The notes under the pieces are model-generated. The model was not told the origin of the DNA and did not search any database. It saw only the letters and a list, made by a program, of their open reading frames with translations. From Desertivirga xinjiangensis (GTDB taxonomy: Bacteria > Bacteroidota > Bacteroidia > Sphingobacteriales > Sphingobacteriaceae), in assembly GCF_024436435.1 (NCBI RefSeq), contig NZ_JAFMZP010000004.1:124001-188000 (forward strand): 64,000 nt of DNA, written 5' to 3'. Shown here in pieces: positions 55,138-63,686 of the stretch; the first letter of the stretch is position 1; each line of letters begins with the position of its first letter. The position numbers and the translations under genes were made by a program.

Positions 55138-56418
55138 ATGCAAAACAGAAGACAATTTTTAAAGCAGGCTGCTTGTCTTACTTCTATCCCTTTTTTAGGT
55201 TCCGTTGTAAATGCTCTCGCCGCCAGTCCGGGAAGCGCAAGACCCACGATACTGTTAAGATCATCCTGGCAGACAGTGAATATTGGAGATATTGGACATA
55301 CGTTTGGAATAATGGAACTTTTTCAGCGACACATTCCTGATGCTGACGTTATTCTCTGGCCTGTCAGCATCAATAATGGAGTAGATGAATTATTAAAAAA
55401 GAGCTTTCCATCGCTGAAAATTGTAATCGGCAATCTTGACGCCCAGGGCAATCCGGGTAACACTGAATTAAAAAAAGCTTTTGAAGATTGTCAATTAATG
55501 GTGCATGGATCTGGTCCCTGGGTGGCGGCGAGCGCTGATTTAAATGCATGGTCAAAACTTACGAAAAAGCCTTTCGGGATTTATGGTGTATCTCTGGAAA
55601 CAGCAAGTGCCGGTTTAAAGGATCTGCTTAACAAAGCTTCTTTTTTCTATGCGAGGGATACAATTTCTCTTAAGTTTATTAAATCTTTGAATTTAAAAAT
55701 TCCCGTGCTTGAATTCGCCCCAGATGCTACTTTTGCTATTAAGCTGCATAATGAAGAAAAAGCCGACAGGTATTTAAAGTCGACGGGCTTAAAAGCTGGA
55801 GAGTTTATATGCGCCATTCCACGTTTGCGGTATACTCCGTATTTCCAAATAAGAAATATCCCTCCCACAGAAGAGGAGAAAAAGAAATACGAAAATTCTC
55901 TTAAATATAAAGAGGCTGATGCCGCTAAATTGAGGGAAGTAATTATACGTTGGGTAAGGGAAACTAATCTTAAGGTGCTTGCCTGCCCGGAGATGACCTA
56001 TCAGGTAGCAATGGCTAAAGAAGTTCTTGTAGATCCTCTACCGGAAGACGTCAAAAAGAATGTAGTTTGGAGGGATCGTTATTGGAATCCCGACGAGGCT
56101 GGATCTGTTTATGCAAAAGCAAGAGCATTGGTCAGCTATGAAATGCACTCTCCTATCATTGCATTTACCGAAGGAGTTCCATCTATCCATTTAAAGCAGC
56201 CGACAGATACCACGAAAGGCCAAATGTGGAGAGATATCGGGCTTTCAGATTGGTTATTTGAAATTGAAGACACCTCCGCGAAACAGATTGGAGATGCATT
56301 AATGAAAATTCATAACAACTATTCATGGGCGTTATCAGAAATGAAGAAATCGGATGGAAAAGTAAAATCCCTTCAGAAGAAATCAATGCAACTAGTAAGG
56401 AAGATAAGCAATTCGTAA
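55138..56418 (+). CDS. Tat-exported polysaccharide-pyruvyltransferase-family protein
   Basis: This 426-residue protein belongs to the pyruvyltransferase fold (LLRSSWQTVNIGDIGHTFG near residue 40, LMVHGSGPW, FGIYGVS, FYARDTISLKFIKSL, LEFAPDATFAIKL, YEMHSPIIAFTEGVPSI), which uses phosphoenolpyruvate to ketalise sugars. It starts NRRQFLKQ, a twin-arginine signal (residues 3-9), with a likely cleavage after ALA at 28. An exported member of a PEP-dependent family inside a catabolic locus is unexpected. The region 55075-55137 before it holds nothing recognisable. It is followed by two beta-helix proteins. The actual reaction is unknown; see findings. Confidence 0.75.
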   Translation: MQNRRQFLKQAACLTSIPFLGSVVNALAASPGSARPTILLRSSWQTVNIGDIGHTFGIMELFQRHIPDADVILWPVSINNGVDELLKKSFPSLKIVIGNLDAQGNPGNTELKKAFEDCQLMVHGSGPWVAASADLNAWSKLTKKPFGIYGVSLETASAGLKDLLNKASFFYARDTISLKFIKSLNLKIPVLEFAPDATFAIKLHNEEKADRYLKSTGLKAGEFICAIPRLRYTPYFQIRNIPPTEEEKKKYENSLKYKEADAAKLREVIIRWVRETNLKVLACPEMTYQVAMAKEVLVDPLPEDVKKNVVWRDRYWNPDEAGSVYAKARALVSYEMHSPIIAFTEGVPSIHLKQPTDTTKGQMWRDIGLSDWLFEIEDTSAKQIGDALMKIHNNYSWALSEMKKSDGKVKSLQKKSMQLVRKISNS

Positions 56419-56446
56419 CAAAAAACCTCCGTAAAATCAGTAGAAC

Positions 56447-58417
56447 ATGACAGTGAACTTTTACTTATCTAAAATAACCTGCCTATGCTTATTTATTTTC
56501 ATTTCAGCGACGGGCATTGCGCAAACTACCTATTACGTTTCAGCTACAGGGAGCGATCAGGCCGGCGGAACATCAGAAGCCAGCGCATGGAAAACGCTTA
56601 AAAAGGTGAACCGTACAGCTTTCAGGCCCGGAGACAGAATATTGCTTAGAAGAGGAGATGTATTTTATGGCCAATTAAGGATCGCTTCGAATAAGCTTAT
56701 TGTGGATGCTTATGGAAAGGGACAAAAGCCAATAATTAGTGGTGCAGAATTAGTTACTAATACCTGGAAGCATAGGGGAAAGGGGATATGGGAAGTTCAG
56801 ATAGGAAACAAGCCCGCACAAATAAATACTTTATTCAAAAATGAAGTGCCTCAGCCCATTAGTCGTTATCCTGATACAGACGTAAATAATGGCTATTTAA
56901 ATTTCGAATCTCATGAAAGTGCAAATAAGTTCACCGATAAAGACTTAGACGATGAAATAAACTGGACGGGTACTGATATGATTGTTCGGTCGGAGCTTTG
57001 GCGCATGGAAAAAGTGAGGGTTTTAAATCATGAGGGACAAATTATTGAGTTTAAGCAGGTGAAATCGATACCCCGCTTGCGCGACGGTTTCGGATATTTC
57101 TTTGTAAACGACCTAAAAGCTATCAACCAGGAGGGAGAGTGGGCCTATGATCAGGCCATCGGCAAAATATATCTTTATTCTGCCATAGACCCTAATAAAT
57201 CCAGGATCACTGTCTCGCTAACCGATACCTTGGTTTCGGTGACAAAGGCTCAGAATGTAACTTTAAAAAATATTAAAGTAATGTATTCCGGTAAATTGGG
57301 GATTTCGGTGAGCAGATCTTCCGGGGTAATAATTGACAACGCCGAAATCCTGTATTCCGGCGGAGATGGTATTGTTTTTAACAGCAGTACTAATTCTGCT
57401 TTACAAAATACGCTCATTGCCGATGCAAACTGGAGCGGTGTAGTTAGTACAAAGTCCTCCAGTCACATTAAGTTCGCGAATAATATAGTCCGGAACATTG
57501 GAAATCCTGCTTATGGTAAAAGTAAAACTTTCATTGGCATAGATTGCAACTCTTCGTTTTCAGAGCTGCTTAATAATAAGGTAAATAACACAGGTTACGC
57601 CGGCATAATTGCATGCGGAGAAAATAACCTGGTAAGAAGGAATATTGTTGATGGCGTTTGCAGGATACTGGAAGATATGGGAGGGATTTATACGAACAAT
57701 AACATTAATAATACCTCAGGTACCATCATCGAAGAAAATATTGTGATGAACAGCTCATGTCTGCCAGGCGGAGGTGCTGGTGAGCATAGTTTGGCGAATG
57801 GTATTTATCTGGATAACCGGTCACAAGGCGTCACGGTGCGTAACAACACGGTAGCCTTTGTAGATGGGAGCGGCATATTTATTCATTCCACTCTTCGTGA
57901 TAATAAGATCTATGATAATACATCGTTTCAGAGCGGTTACAGCGAGTTTTACATCACTAACCCAGATACTCTTCCCCAATACGATGTACAGAGGAACATT
58001 CTGGTATCTAATAATCCAGCTGAGAATCATCTGGTTTTCCTGATAGGTAAAACTAATAAGTATACTTTTCACGAGATCGGCCTATTTAAGAATAATCATA
58101 TCATTAACCCATTCCATGCAAAAACTGTAAAAGTGAATTATAAAAGCGGAATTAAGGCTGAACTTAAACGTTTATCAGTTGAAGAATGGGAAGGTCTGGC
58201 TGCTAATACAGTGATTGACAATAGGGTTTCGCCGGTAAAATACACCGCTGATACACCTAAAGATGCTATACAATTTTTTTATAATACCACTAACTCAGTT
58301 CAGAAGTATAGTCTTGCTAAGGGATTGTTTGTAGATGCAAAAAATAAAGAATATATGGGTACTGTTTCTGTTTCTCCCTATTCTTCATTGGTGCTGTTTA
58401 AAAAAGATAAAATATAA
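56447..58417 (+). CDS. Secreted right-handed parallel beta-helix protein (lyase or esterase candidate)
   Basis: This 656-residue protein has a Sec signal (LFIFISATGIAQ), an N-terminal YYVSATGSDQAGGTSEASAWKTLKKVN typical of secreted beta-helix proteins, and a helix body of repeated NxI/NNxV-type coils (about residues 250-560: LKNIKVMYSG, LLNNKVNNTG, VRRNIVDG, VRNNTVAFVDGSGIF). This fold hosts polysaccharide lyases and hydrolases (PL6, PL1 and GH28 among others). No specific family motif was recognised. It ends VLFKKDKI without a sorting domain. It is about as long as the shared core of the next gene, a clear tandem paralogue. Confidence 0.8.
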   Translation: MTVNFYLSKITCLCLFIFISATGIAQTTYYVSATGSDQAGGTSEASAWKTLKKVNRTAFRPGDRILLRRGDVFYGQLRIASNKLIVDAYGKGQKPIISGAELVTNTWKHRGKGIWEVQIGNKPAQINTLFKNEVPQPISRYPDTDVNNGYLNFESHESANKFTDKDLDDEINWTGTDMIVRSELWRMEKVRVLNHEGQIIEFKQVKSIPRLRDGFGYFFVNDLKAINQEGEWAYDQAIGKIYLYSAIDPNKSRITVSLTDTLVSVTKAQNVTLKNIKVMYSGKLGISVSRSSGVIIDNAEILYSGGDGIVFNSSTNSALQNTLIADANWSGVVSTKSSSHIKFANNIVRNIGNPAYGKSKTFIGIDCNSSFSELLNNKVNNTGYAGIIACGENNLVRRNIVDGVCRILEDMGGIYTNNNINNTSGTIIEENIVMNSSCLPGGGAGEHSLANGIYLDNRSQGVTVRNNTVAFVDGSGIFIHSTLRDNKIYDNTSFQSGYSEFYITNPDTLPQYDVQRNILVSNNPAENHLVFLIGKTNKYTFHEIGLFKNNHIINPFHAKTVKVNYKSGIKAELKRLSVEEWEGLAANTVIDNRVSPVKYTADTPKDAIQFFYNTTNSVQKYSLAKGLFVDAKNKEYMGTVSVSPYSSLVLFKKDKI

Positions 58418-58420
58418 AAT

Positions 58421-61400
58421 ATGACAGTATTCCGGAATGTCCTTAAAGTTGTATGCCTGTGCCTGTTCATTCTGGTGTCGGCATCAGGTTTTGCACAAAC
58501 AACCTATTATGTTTCAGCTAGCGGGAGCGATCTGGCTGCAGGAACCTCAGAGGCAGCAGCGTGGAAAACGCTTGCAAAAGTTAATAGCTTCAACTTCAAC
58601 GCCGGTGACAGAATATTACTTGAAAAAGGAAATATCTTTATCGGAAAGCTAAGGATCATTTCCTCGGGTGTCACTATCGATGCTTATGGTTCAGGAAATA
58701 ATCCAGTACTAAGCGGCTCAGAACAGGTGAGCAGTACCTGGACGGTTTTTAGCGGTTCTGTATGGGAAACTACTTTTTCAGGTAACAAGCCTGTGGCTGT
58801 GACAAATCTTTTTAATACAGATACCAGGTTACCTATCTCCAGGCATCCAAATAAAACGGTAAATAATGGCTATTTCAACTTTGAATCGCATGCAGGATTA
58901 ACTCAGATAACAGATAATGATCTTAGCGGATCTCCCGATTGGACCGGCTCAGAAATAGTAATTCGTTCAGAGAGATGGCGGCTTAACCGCACAAAGGTTA
59001 GCTTACACTCCGGAAATTCGATCACTATACCCTCGGTTACTGGGATACAAAATTTGAGGGACGGGTATGGCTATTTTTTTGTAAACGATATCAAGGCAAT
59101 AGATACCGAAGGAGAGTGGGCATACAATTCAGCCAGCGGCAAGCTTTACTTACATTCTGCAATTGATCCAAATACTCAGTCAATTCGTTTTCCTCGTACA
59201 GATACTATTATACACATTCGTAGTGCTTCAAATGTCACCCTTAAAAATGTAGATGTTACCTGTGCGGGAAAGATCGCAGTTTGTCTTACAAATAGCCCGG
59301 GCTCTGTTATTGAAAATGTGAACATCAGCGCTTCGGGAGGTGACGGAATTGTCTATACGGGCTGTATAGGCGGGTTATTTCAGAACAATTCTATAAGCGA
59401 TATAAATAACACTGGAGCCTTTGCCAATACCACCAACAGCCAGCTAGTATTTAAAAATAACGTGGTGAGGAATATTGGTAATGAAGCGTATGGAAAAAGC
59501 AAGACCTTTATAGGTATAGACATTAATTCTCCAAATACCGAAGTGTCAAATAACCATGTGTCGAAAACGGGTTACACCGGTATCCTTTCCGCAGGACTCA
59601 ATAATCTGGTAAAAAGAAATGTAGTAGATAGTGCCTGTTTGATATTGGAAGATATGGCTGGAATTTATACAAACTACCAGAACGGCGCTAACTCTGGCAT
59701 GATCATCGAAGAGAATTTCGTTTTCAATAGTGTAGGAGAGATGCTGGGGGCTCCCGGTGAATACAGTAAAGCGAATGGGATTTATGTAGATAATCTAAGT
59801 ACCGGAGTGACTGTAAGAAACAATACCGTAGCATTTGTAAATGGCGCAGGACTATTTGCAAATTATAACAGGGAAGGCAATCAGTTTTATAATAATACTT
59901 CTTTCAGCTCTGGAGTCAACGAATTTTCTATATATAAGCCGTATAGCAGTCCTGAGTATCTGGTTAAGGAAAATATTCTGGTAAGTGATAGTACAGTGCC
60001 GCATTATGTAATTAATTTAGATAATACGGAACAATTTACCTTTCAGGAGCTGGGTAATTACGTAGATAATTATGTGATCAACCCCTTCCAGGATACGATA
60101 GTGCAGGTTTATGTTAAGGAAAGCGGTGTACAACAGATTCAAAAATATACCCCTTATGACTGGGAAATAGCAGCACCAGTAATAAATGGTACTCTTCCAT
60201 CTCCGGTTAGATACGATATAAATACCGATCCTGGAGAAGTAATCAAGTTCTACTACAATACCACAGCTTCCCCAAAGTCAATTACACTGCCTGTAGGTAG
60301 GTATATAGATGCCAAAAATGAGGCATATTGTGGTAGCACAGTTCTAGCACCTTATACCTCACTCATCTTATTCAAAAAGGACGACAACGGCTGCTCTGCT
60401 TTGCCAGCCTGTGCTACGCCATCCGATGTTTCAGTAGATAGCCTGACAGGTAAGACAGCGCGCTTAACCTGGAATGCCGTTTCCGACGCCATTAATTATG
60501 ATATCCGGTACAGGCTGGAAGCAGATTCGGTTTGGAATTACGCGCATAACTTACAGGATACTACCGTCAAATTGGGAGGGCTGCAGCCCGAAACGTATTA
60601 TTCTTATGAAATAAGAACCAGTTGCTATGGCAATGAAAGTGAATGGCATGCACTGCCGGTTTTCAAAACCATTCAGTCTGTCGCCGAACATGTTTTTATT
60701 AACGCAAATTATTCGAATTGTTCGCCTGCAACAGCCTTTTCAACCACCCATAGTGATACAGATAACAAATGGACGCTGCAAAATTCCGGAGGGATAGGTA
60801 CAGTAGACAGGGACTATATTCGCTCATCTTCGGCAACCGAAAATGCACCAGAGATCACACTTTCTGTAAATGATGGATTAGACTCCTGCAGTACCTACGA
60901 TATTTATTTCTATTATATGTCACCATCTACACAGCCATGGAAAACGAAAGCCCGGCTTAGTACAGAAAGTTCTTTTATCACTTTTGACAGGAATACAGCA
61001 GGCGCAGAATTATTAGCTGATAATACAGGAACCAGCACGTCTAACAGGTTGTACCGGGCAAAGTTGGGCACAGTACAAGGTGTAAGTGGTTTCTCGGTCA
61101 TTATTGATGACATTTATTATGGCGTTTCTTCTTCGAGAAGTGTATTTGACGGTGTAGGTTACCTCAGGCTAATGGATAATAAACCAATTGCCCCCGACTC
61201 GCTTGTCTGCACTTTACTGCAGCCGGACAAAATTGGAATTACCTGGAGAGATTTGGCCACTGATGAAACTTCTTATATAGTGGAAAGAAAAAAAGGAAAT
61301 TCAGCGTTTAGTCCAATAGCCACTTTGCCCGCCCAAACCCAGAGCTATGAGGATTCAATTACTGAGGCCGGAAAATATACTTATAGAGTATATGCTGCAA

Positions 61401-61753
61401 AAGGCGGCTGTAAATCTTCGTATTCCAATCAGCTGTTTGCCGATAATACCGATATGCAGGTATTAGGTATCCAGCAAGAGAAACAACAGGTTAAATTACA
61501 AATAGCTAAAAAAATGAGCATGGTGGTCTATCCGAATCCATCGGATGGTGTTTTTACTATAGAAATGCCTAAATCTCAGTCTAACCGGTATGGGAATATA
61601 TGGGATCTCACAGGAAAATTGCTTCAGGTGGTTAACTTTAAATCGGAGGAAACGAAGCTAAATGTCGATATTTCTTCTCAAACTTCTGGGCTATATTTAT
61701 TGGAGGTAAATGATGGGTCTAATAGATCTTACTATAAGCTTGTCAAGAAATAG
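58421..61753 (+). CDS. Secreted beta-helix protein with FN3 domains and T9SS tail
   Basis: This 1110-residue protein repeats the upstream gene's architecture (signal ending SASGFAQ, YYVSASGSDLAAGTSEAAAWKTL, VRNNTVAFVNGAG) through about residue 655, at LILFKKD. It then adds a fibronectin type III domain (about 665-750), a region containing a jelly-roll, a second FN3 (about 920-1005) and a type IX sorting domain from about 1030 (VVYPNPSDGVFTIEM, TSGLYLLEV). So it should be delivered to the cell surface or medium by the T9SS, unlike its paralogue. The two start 3 bases apart, with no spacer. Substrate unknown. Confidence 0.82.
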   Translation: MTVFRNVLKVVCLCLFILVSASGFAQTTYYVSASGSDLAAGTSEAAAWKTLAKVNSFNFNAGDRILLEKGNIFIGKLRIISSGVTIDAYGSGNNPVLSGSEQVSSTWTVFSGSVWETTFSGNKPVAVTNLFNTDTRLPISRHPNKTVNNGYFNFESHAGLTQITDNDLSGSPDWTGSEIVIRSERWRLNRTKVSLHSGNSITIPSVTGIQNLRDGYGYFFVNDIKAIDTEGEWAYNSASGKLYLHSAIDPNTQSIRFPRTDTIIHIRSASNVTLKNVDVTCAGKIAVCLTNSPGSVIENVNISASGGDGIVYTGCIGGLFQNNSISDINNTGAFANTTNSQLVFKNNVVRNIGNEAYGKSKTFIGIDINSPNTEVSNNHVSKTGYTGILSAGLNNLVKRNVVDSACLILEDMAGIYTNYQNGANSGMIIEENFVFNSVGEMLGAPGEYSKANGIYVDNLSTGVTVRNNTVAFVNGAGLFANYNREGNQFYNNTSFSSGVNEFSIYKPYSSPEYLVKENILVSDSTVPHYVINLDNTEQFTFQELGNYVDNYVINPFQDTIVQVYVKESGVQQIQKYTPYDWEIAAPVINGTLPSPVRYDINTDPGEVIKFYYNTTASPKSITLPVGRYIDAKNEAYCGSTVLAPYTSLILFKKDDNGCSALPACATPSDVSVDSLTGKTARLTWNAVSDAINYDIRYRLEADSVWNYAHNLQDTTVKLGGLQPETYYSYEIRTSCYGNESEWHALPVFKTIQSVAEHVFINANYSNCSPATAFSTTHSDTDNKWTLQNSGGIGTVDRDYIRSSSATENAPEITLSVNDGLDSCSTYDIYFYYMSPSTQPWKTKARLSTESSFITFDRNTAGAELLADNTGTSTSNRLYRAKLGTVQGVSGFSVIIDDIYYGVSSSRSVFDGVGYLRLMDNKPIAPDSLVCTLLQPDKIGITWRDLATDETSYIVERKKGNSAFSPIATLPAQTQSYEDSITEAGKYTYRVYAAKGGCKSSYSNQLFADNTDMQVLGIQQEKQQVKLQIAKKMSMVVYPNPSDGVFTIEMPKSQSNRYGNIWDLTGKLLQVVNFKSEETKLNVDISSQTSGLYLLEVNDGSNRSYYKLVKK

Positions 61754-61798
61754 CCTAAGTTTTGATCTGCCTATTTCACCCGCTCGTAGATAAAGAAA

Positions 61799-63613
61799 AT
61801 GAAACAAATACATTTGTATCAAACAGATCCTTTTCGGCTTAAGGTATGGAGTTTACTCTTTTTGTTAAAAGTCATGACCTTTCCTGTATATGCCCAGAAT
61901 GATAGCTCTGATCTTCCCGAACCGAAAATTTTTAAATCCTTTAAGAAAAATAAGAATCAAAGTGATTTAGCAGATTTCTCCTATGCCGGATATCACTATG
62001 GCGAAAAAGAGCTTCCTGGCAAGCTTAAAAATATTGTCGATGTAAGTAGACATGGCGTACTGCCAAACGGCTCACAGGATTGTACTGAGCGTGTACAGCA
62101 GATTATTGACAGCTTGGGAAAGGCTGGTGGTGGAACAGTTTGGTTTCCAAAGGGCCGGTACTTGTTGAATATGGACAGTACCCAAAAGAAATTTATTCAG
62201 ATAAATTATAGTAATATAATTATAAAAGGAGAAGGGCAGGGAAAAGATGGTTCCGTTTTTTTTATGGGAAATGACCTTTTACAATTTGACAGGCATCCCT
62301 GGCTTTCCCCTTTCTTATTCCAAACAGCTTACAGCCTCCAAGGCTCGGATGGTTTCTGGGGAATTGATTATCCTGAAGCAACCAAAGCTCAGCTAGAAAA
62401 ACAACCCAAACAAAAAGGAATTTTCTATACGGCGAAAATACTCACTCAAGTTTCTGCCGCGGCGAGTAAAGGCTCTCAAATTATTAAGGTTAAATCAAGT
62501 TCCGGAATCAAAGCCGGCGATGTAATTCTTATGGGGATGTATAACACCTCTGCCGATGGAAATCTTATTAAAGAACTTTTAAAGCCGTATAAAAACTTTG
62601 AAGCCCATCATAAAGTAGCTAATGAGGCCGGGATTTTAAAAGCTCCTAGTTTTCAATGGCTAGTAGAGGTAGAGAGCGTGGTTAACTCGTCAACAATTAA
62701 ATTGAGGCAACCATTGCGTCAGGACATTAAAATGGTCTATCAACCGGTTATTGCAGAGGCGCCCATGCTTAAGGAAATAGGTATAGAGGACATTCGTATT
62801 GAAAGCGCCTGGAAAGGTGTTTATTGTCACCATGGATGCCTTAAATCTACCAAATATGAAAGTGCTATGATGGATTATGGCTGGAATGCCATAAACTTCT
62901 GCAGGGTTGCCCATGGTTGGATAAAGAATGTAACGATGGTTGATTTCACAAACCCGACCTATCTTTTGGATAGCCGAAATCTGACAGTTACCGGACTTAG
63001 GATGGAAGGCCATGACGGACATTCCGGGATCAAAATATATGGTCATGCTTCAGATAACTTGATTCAGAACTCAGATTTTTATAGTAATTATACGCATATT
63101 TTGAGCGGAGAGGGAAATGCAATGGGGAATGTTTTTACCTCAATCAATTATCATCGTTCTGATAAGGTGCCTGGTGATTTTGACTTTCATGGTTTTATAG
63201 ACGGGAGATTTTCGCCACCTTCACACAATCTTTTTGAGAATATTAAAGGATTCCATCAGATCTCGGGTGGTGGGGGTGTGAGTAAATTGCCTCATGCCGG
63301 TAATTATAACACCTGGTGGAATATTGAAACGAAAGGACATAAGTCGTCAAGAGAAGTGTTTGTATCCTGGCTTTGGCAATCTGCTGCATACAATCATCCT
63401 GAAAAAGATCATCATAAATTATATTCAAAAAGCATCCTAATTGGCTACTTTAGTCCCGATATCAAACTTGAGCTCAATGGTAGCACGGTCGATACAAGAG
63501 ATGATTGGGTTTATACCGAGTTTTTTAACAAAGGACGAGTGGCTCCATCTTCTTTATATAAGGCACAGTTTCTATTGAGGCACAAAAGTAAGGACGCGAA
63601 GTTGACTAATTGA
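61799..63613 (+). CDS. Secreted pectate-lyase-superfamily beta-helix protein, DUF4955-like
   Basis: This 604-residue protein has a signal (LLFLLKVMTFPVYAQ) and the Pectate_lyase_3-type entry VDVSRHGVLPNGSQDCTERVQQIIDSLGKAGGGTVWFPKGRYLL (about residues 80-125). A beta-helix follows (IRIESAWKGVYCHHGC, GLRMEGHDGHSGIKIYG, LIQNSDFYSNYTHILSGEGN) with GNYNTWWNIETKGH near the C-terminus, a combination resembling DUF4955-type proteins. It is not a close paralogue of the two preceding helix proteins. No catalytic residue can be assigned. Its last bases carry the TTG of the next gene's promoter. Confidence 0.7.
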   Translation: MKQIHLYQTDPFRLKVWSLLFLLKVMTFPVYAQNDSSDLPEPKIFKSFKKNKNQSDLADFSYAGYHYGEKELPGKLKNIVDVSRHGVLPNGSQDCTERVQQIIDSLGKAGGGTVWFPKGRYLLNMDSTQKKFIQINYSNIIIKGEGQGKDGSVFFMGNDLLQFDRHPWLSPFLFQTAYSLQGSDGFWGIDYPEATKAQLEKQPKQKGIFYTAKILTQVSAAASKGSQIIKVKSSSGIKAGDVILMGMYNTSADGNLIKELLKPYKNFEAHHKVANEAGILKAPSFQWLVEVESVVNSSTIKLRQPLRQDIKMVYQPVIAEAPMLKEIGIEDIRIESAWKGVYCHHGCLKSTKYESAMMDYGWNAINFCRVAHGWIKNVTMVDFTNPTYLLDSRNLTVTGLRMEGHDGHSGIKIYGHASDNLIQNSDFYSNYTHILSGEGNAMGNVFTSINYHRSDKVPGDFDFHGFIDGRFSPPSHNLFENIKGFHQISGGGGVSKLPHAGNYNTWWNIETKGHKSSREVFVSWLWQSAAYNHPEKDHHKLYSKSILIGYFSPDIKLELNGSTVDTRDDWVYTEFFNKGRVAPSSLYKAQFLLRHKSKDAKLTN

Positions 63614-63629
63614 GGACTCTATATTTTTG
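63602..63629 (+). promoter_or_regulatory. Bacteroidota-type promoter for the last GH3
   Basis: TTG at 63602-63604, 17 bases, then TATTTTTG at 63622-63629 matches the TTG-N17-23-TAnnTTTG consensus with no mismatch. The -33 element overlaps the end of the previous gene. Transcription would start near 63636, giving about 50 bases of leader that include the (AC)7 repeat. Confidence 0.6.
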
Positions 63630-63658
63630 ACGGATTCTTATTAATAGCTGATTAAAAG

Positions 63659-63673
63659 ACACACACACACACA
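63659..63673 (+). repeat. (AC)7 simple sequence repeat in the GH3 leader
   Basis: Seven AC units plus one A end 13 bases before the ATG at 63687. It lies between the promoter and the start codon, where slippage could change leader length and translation. Confidence 0.85.
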
Positions 63674-63686
63674 TATTGTAAGTTCA

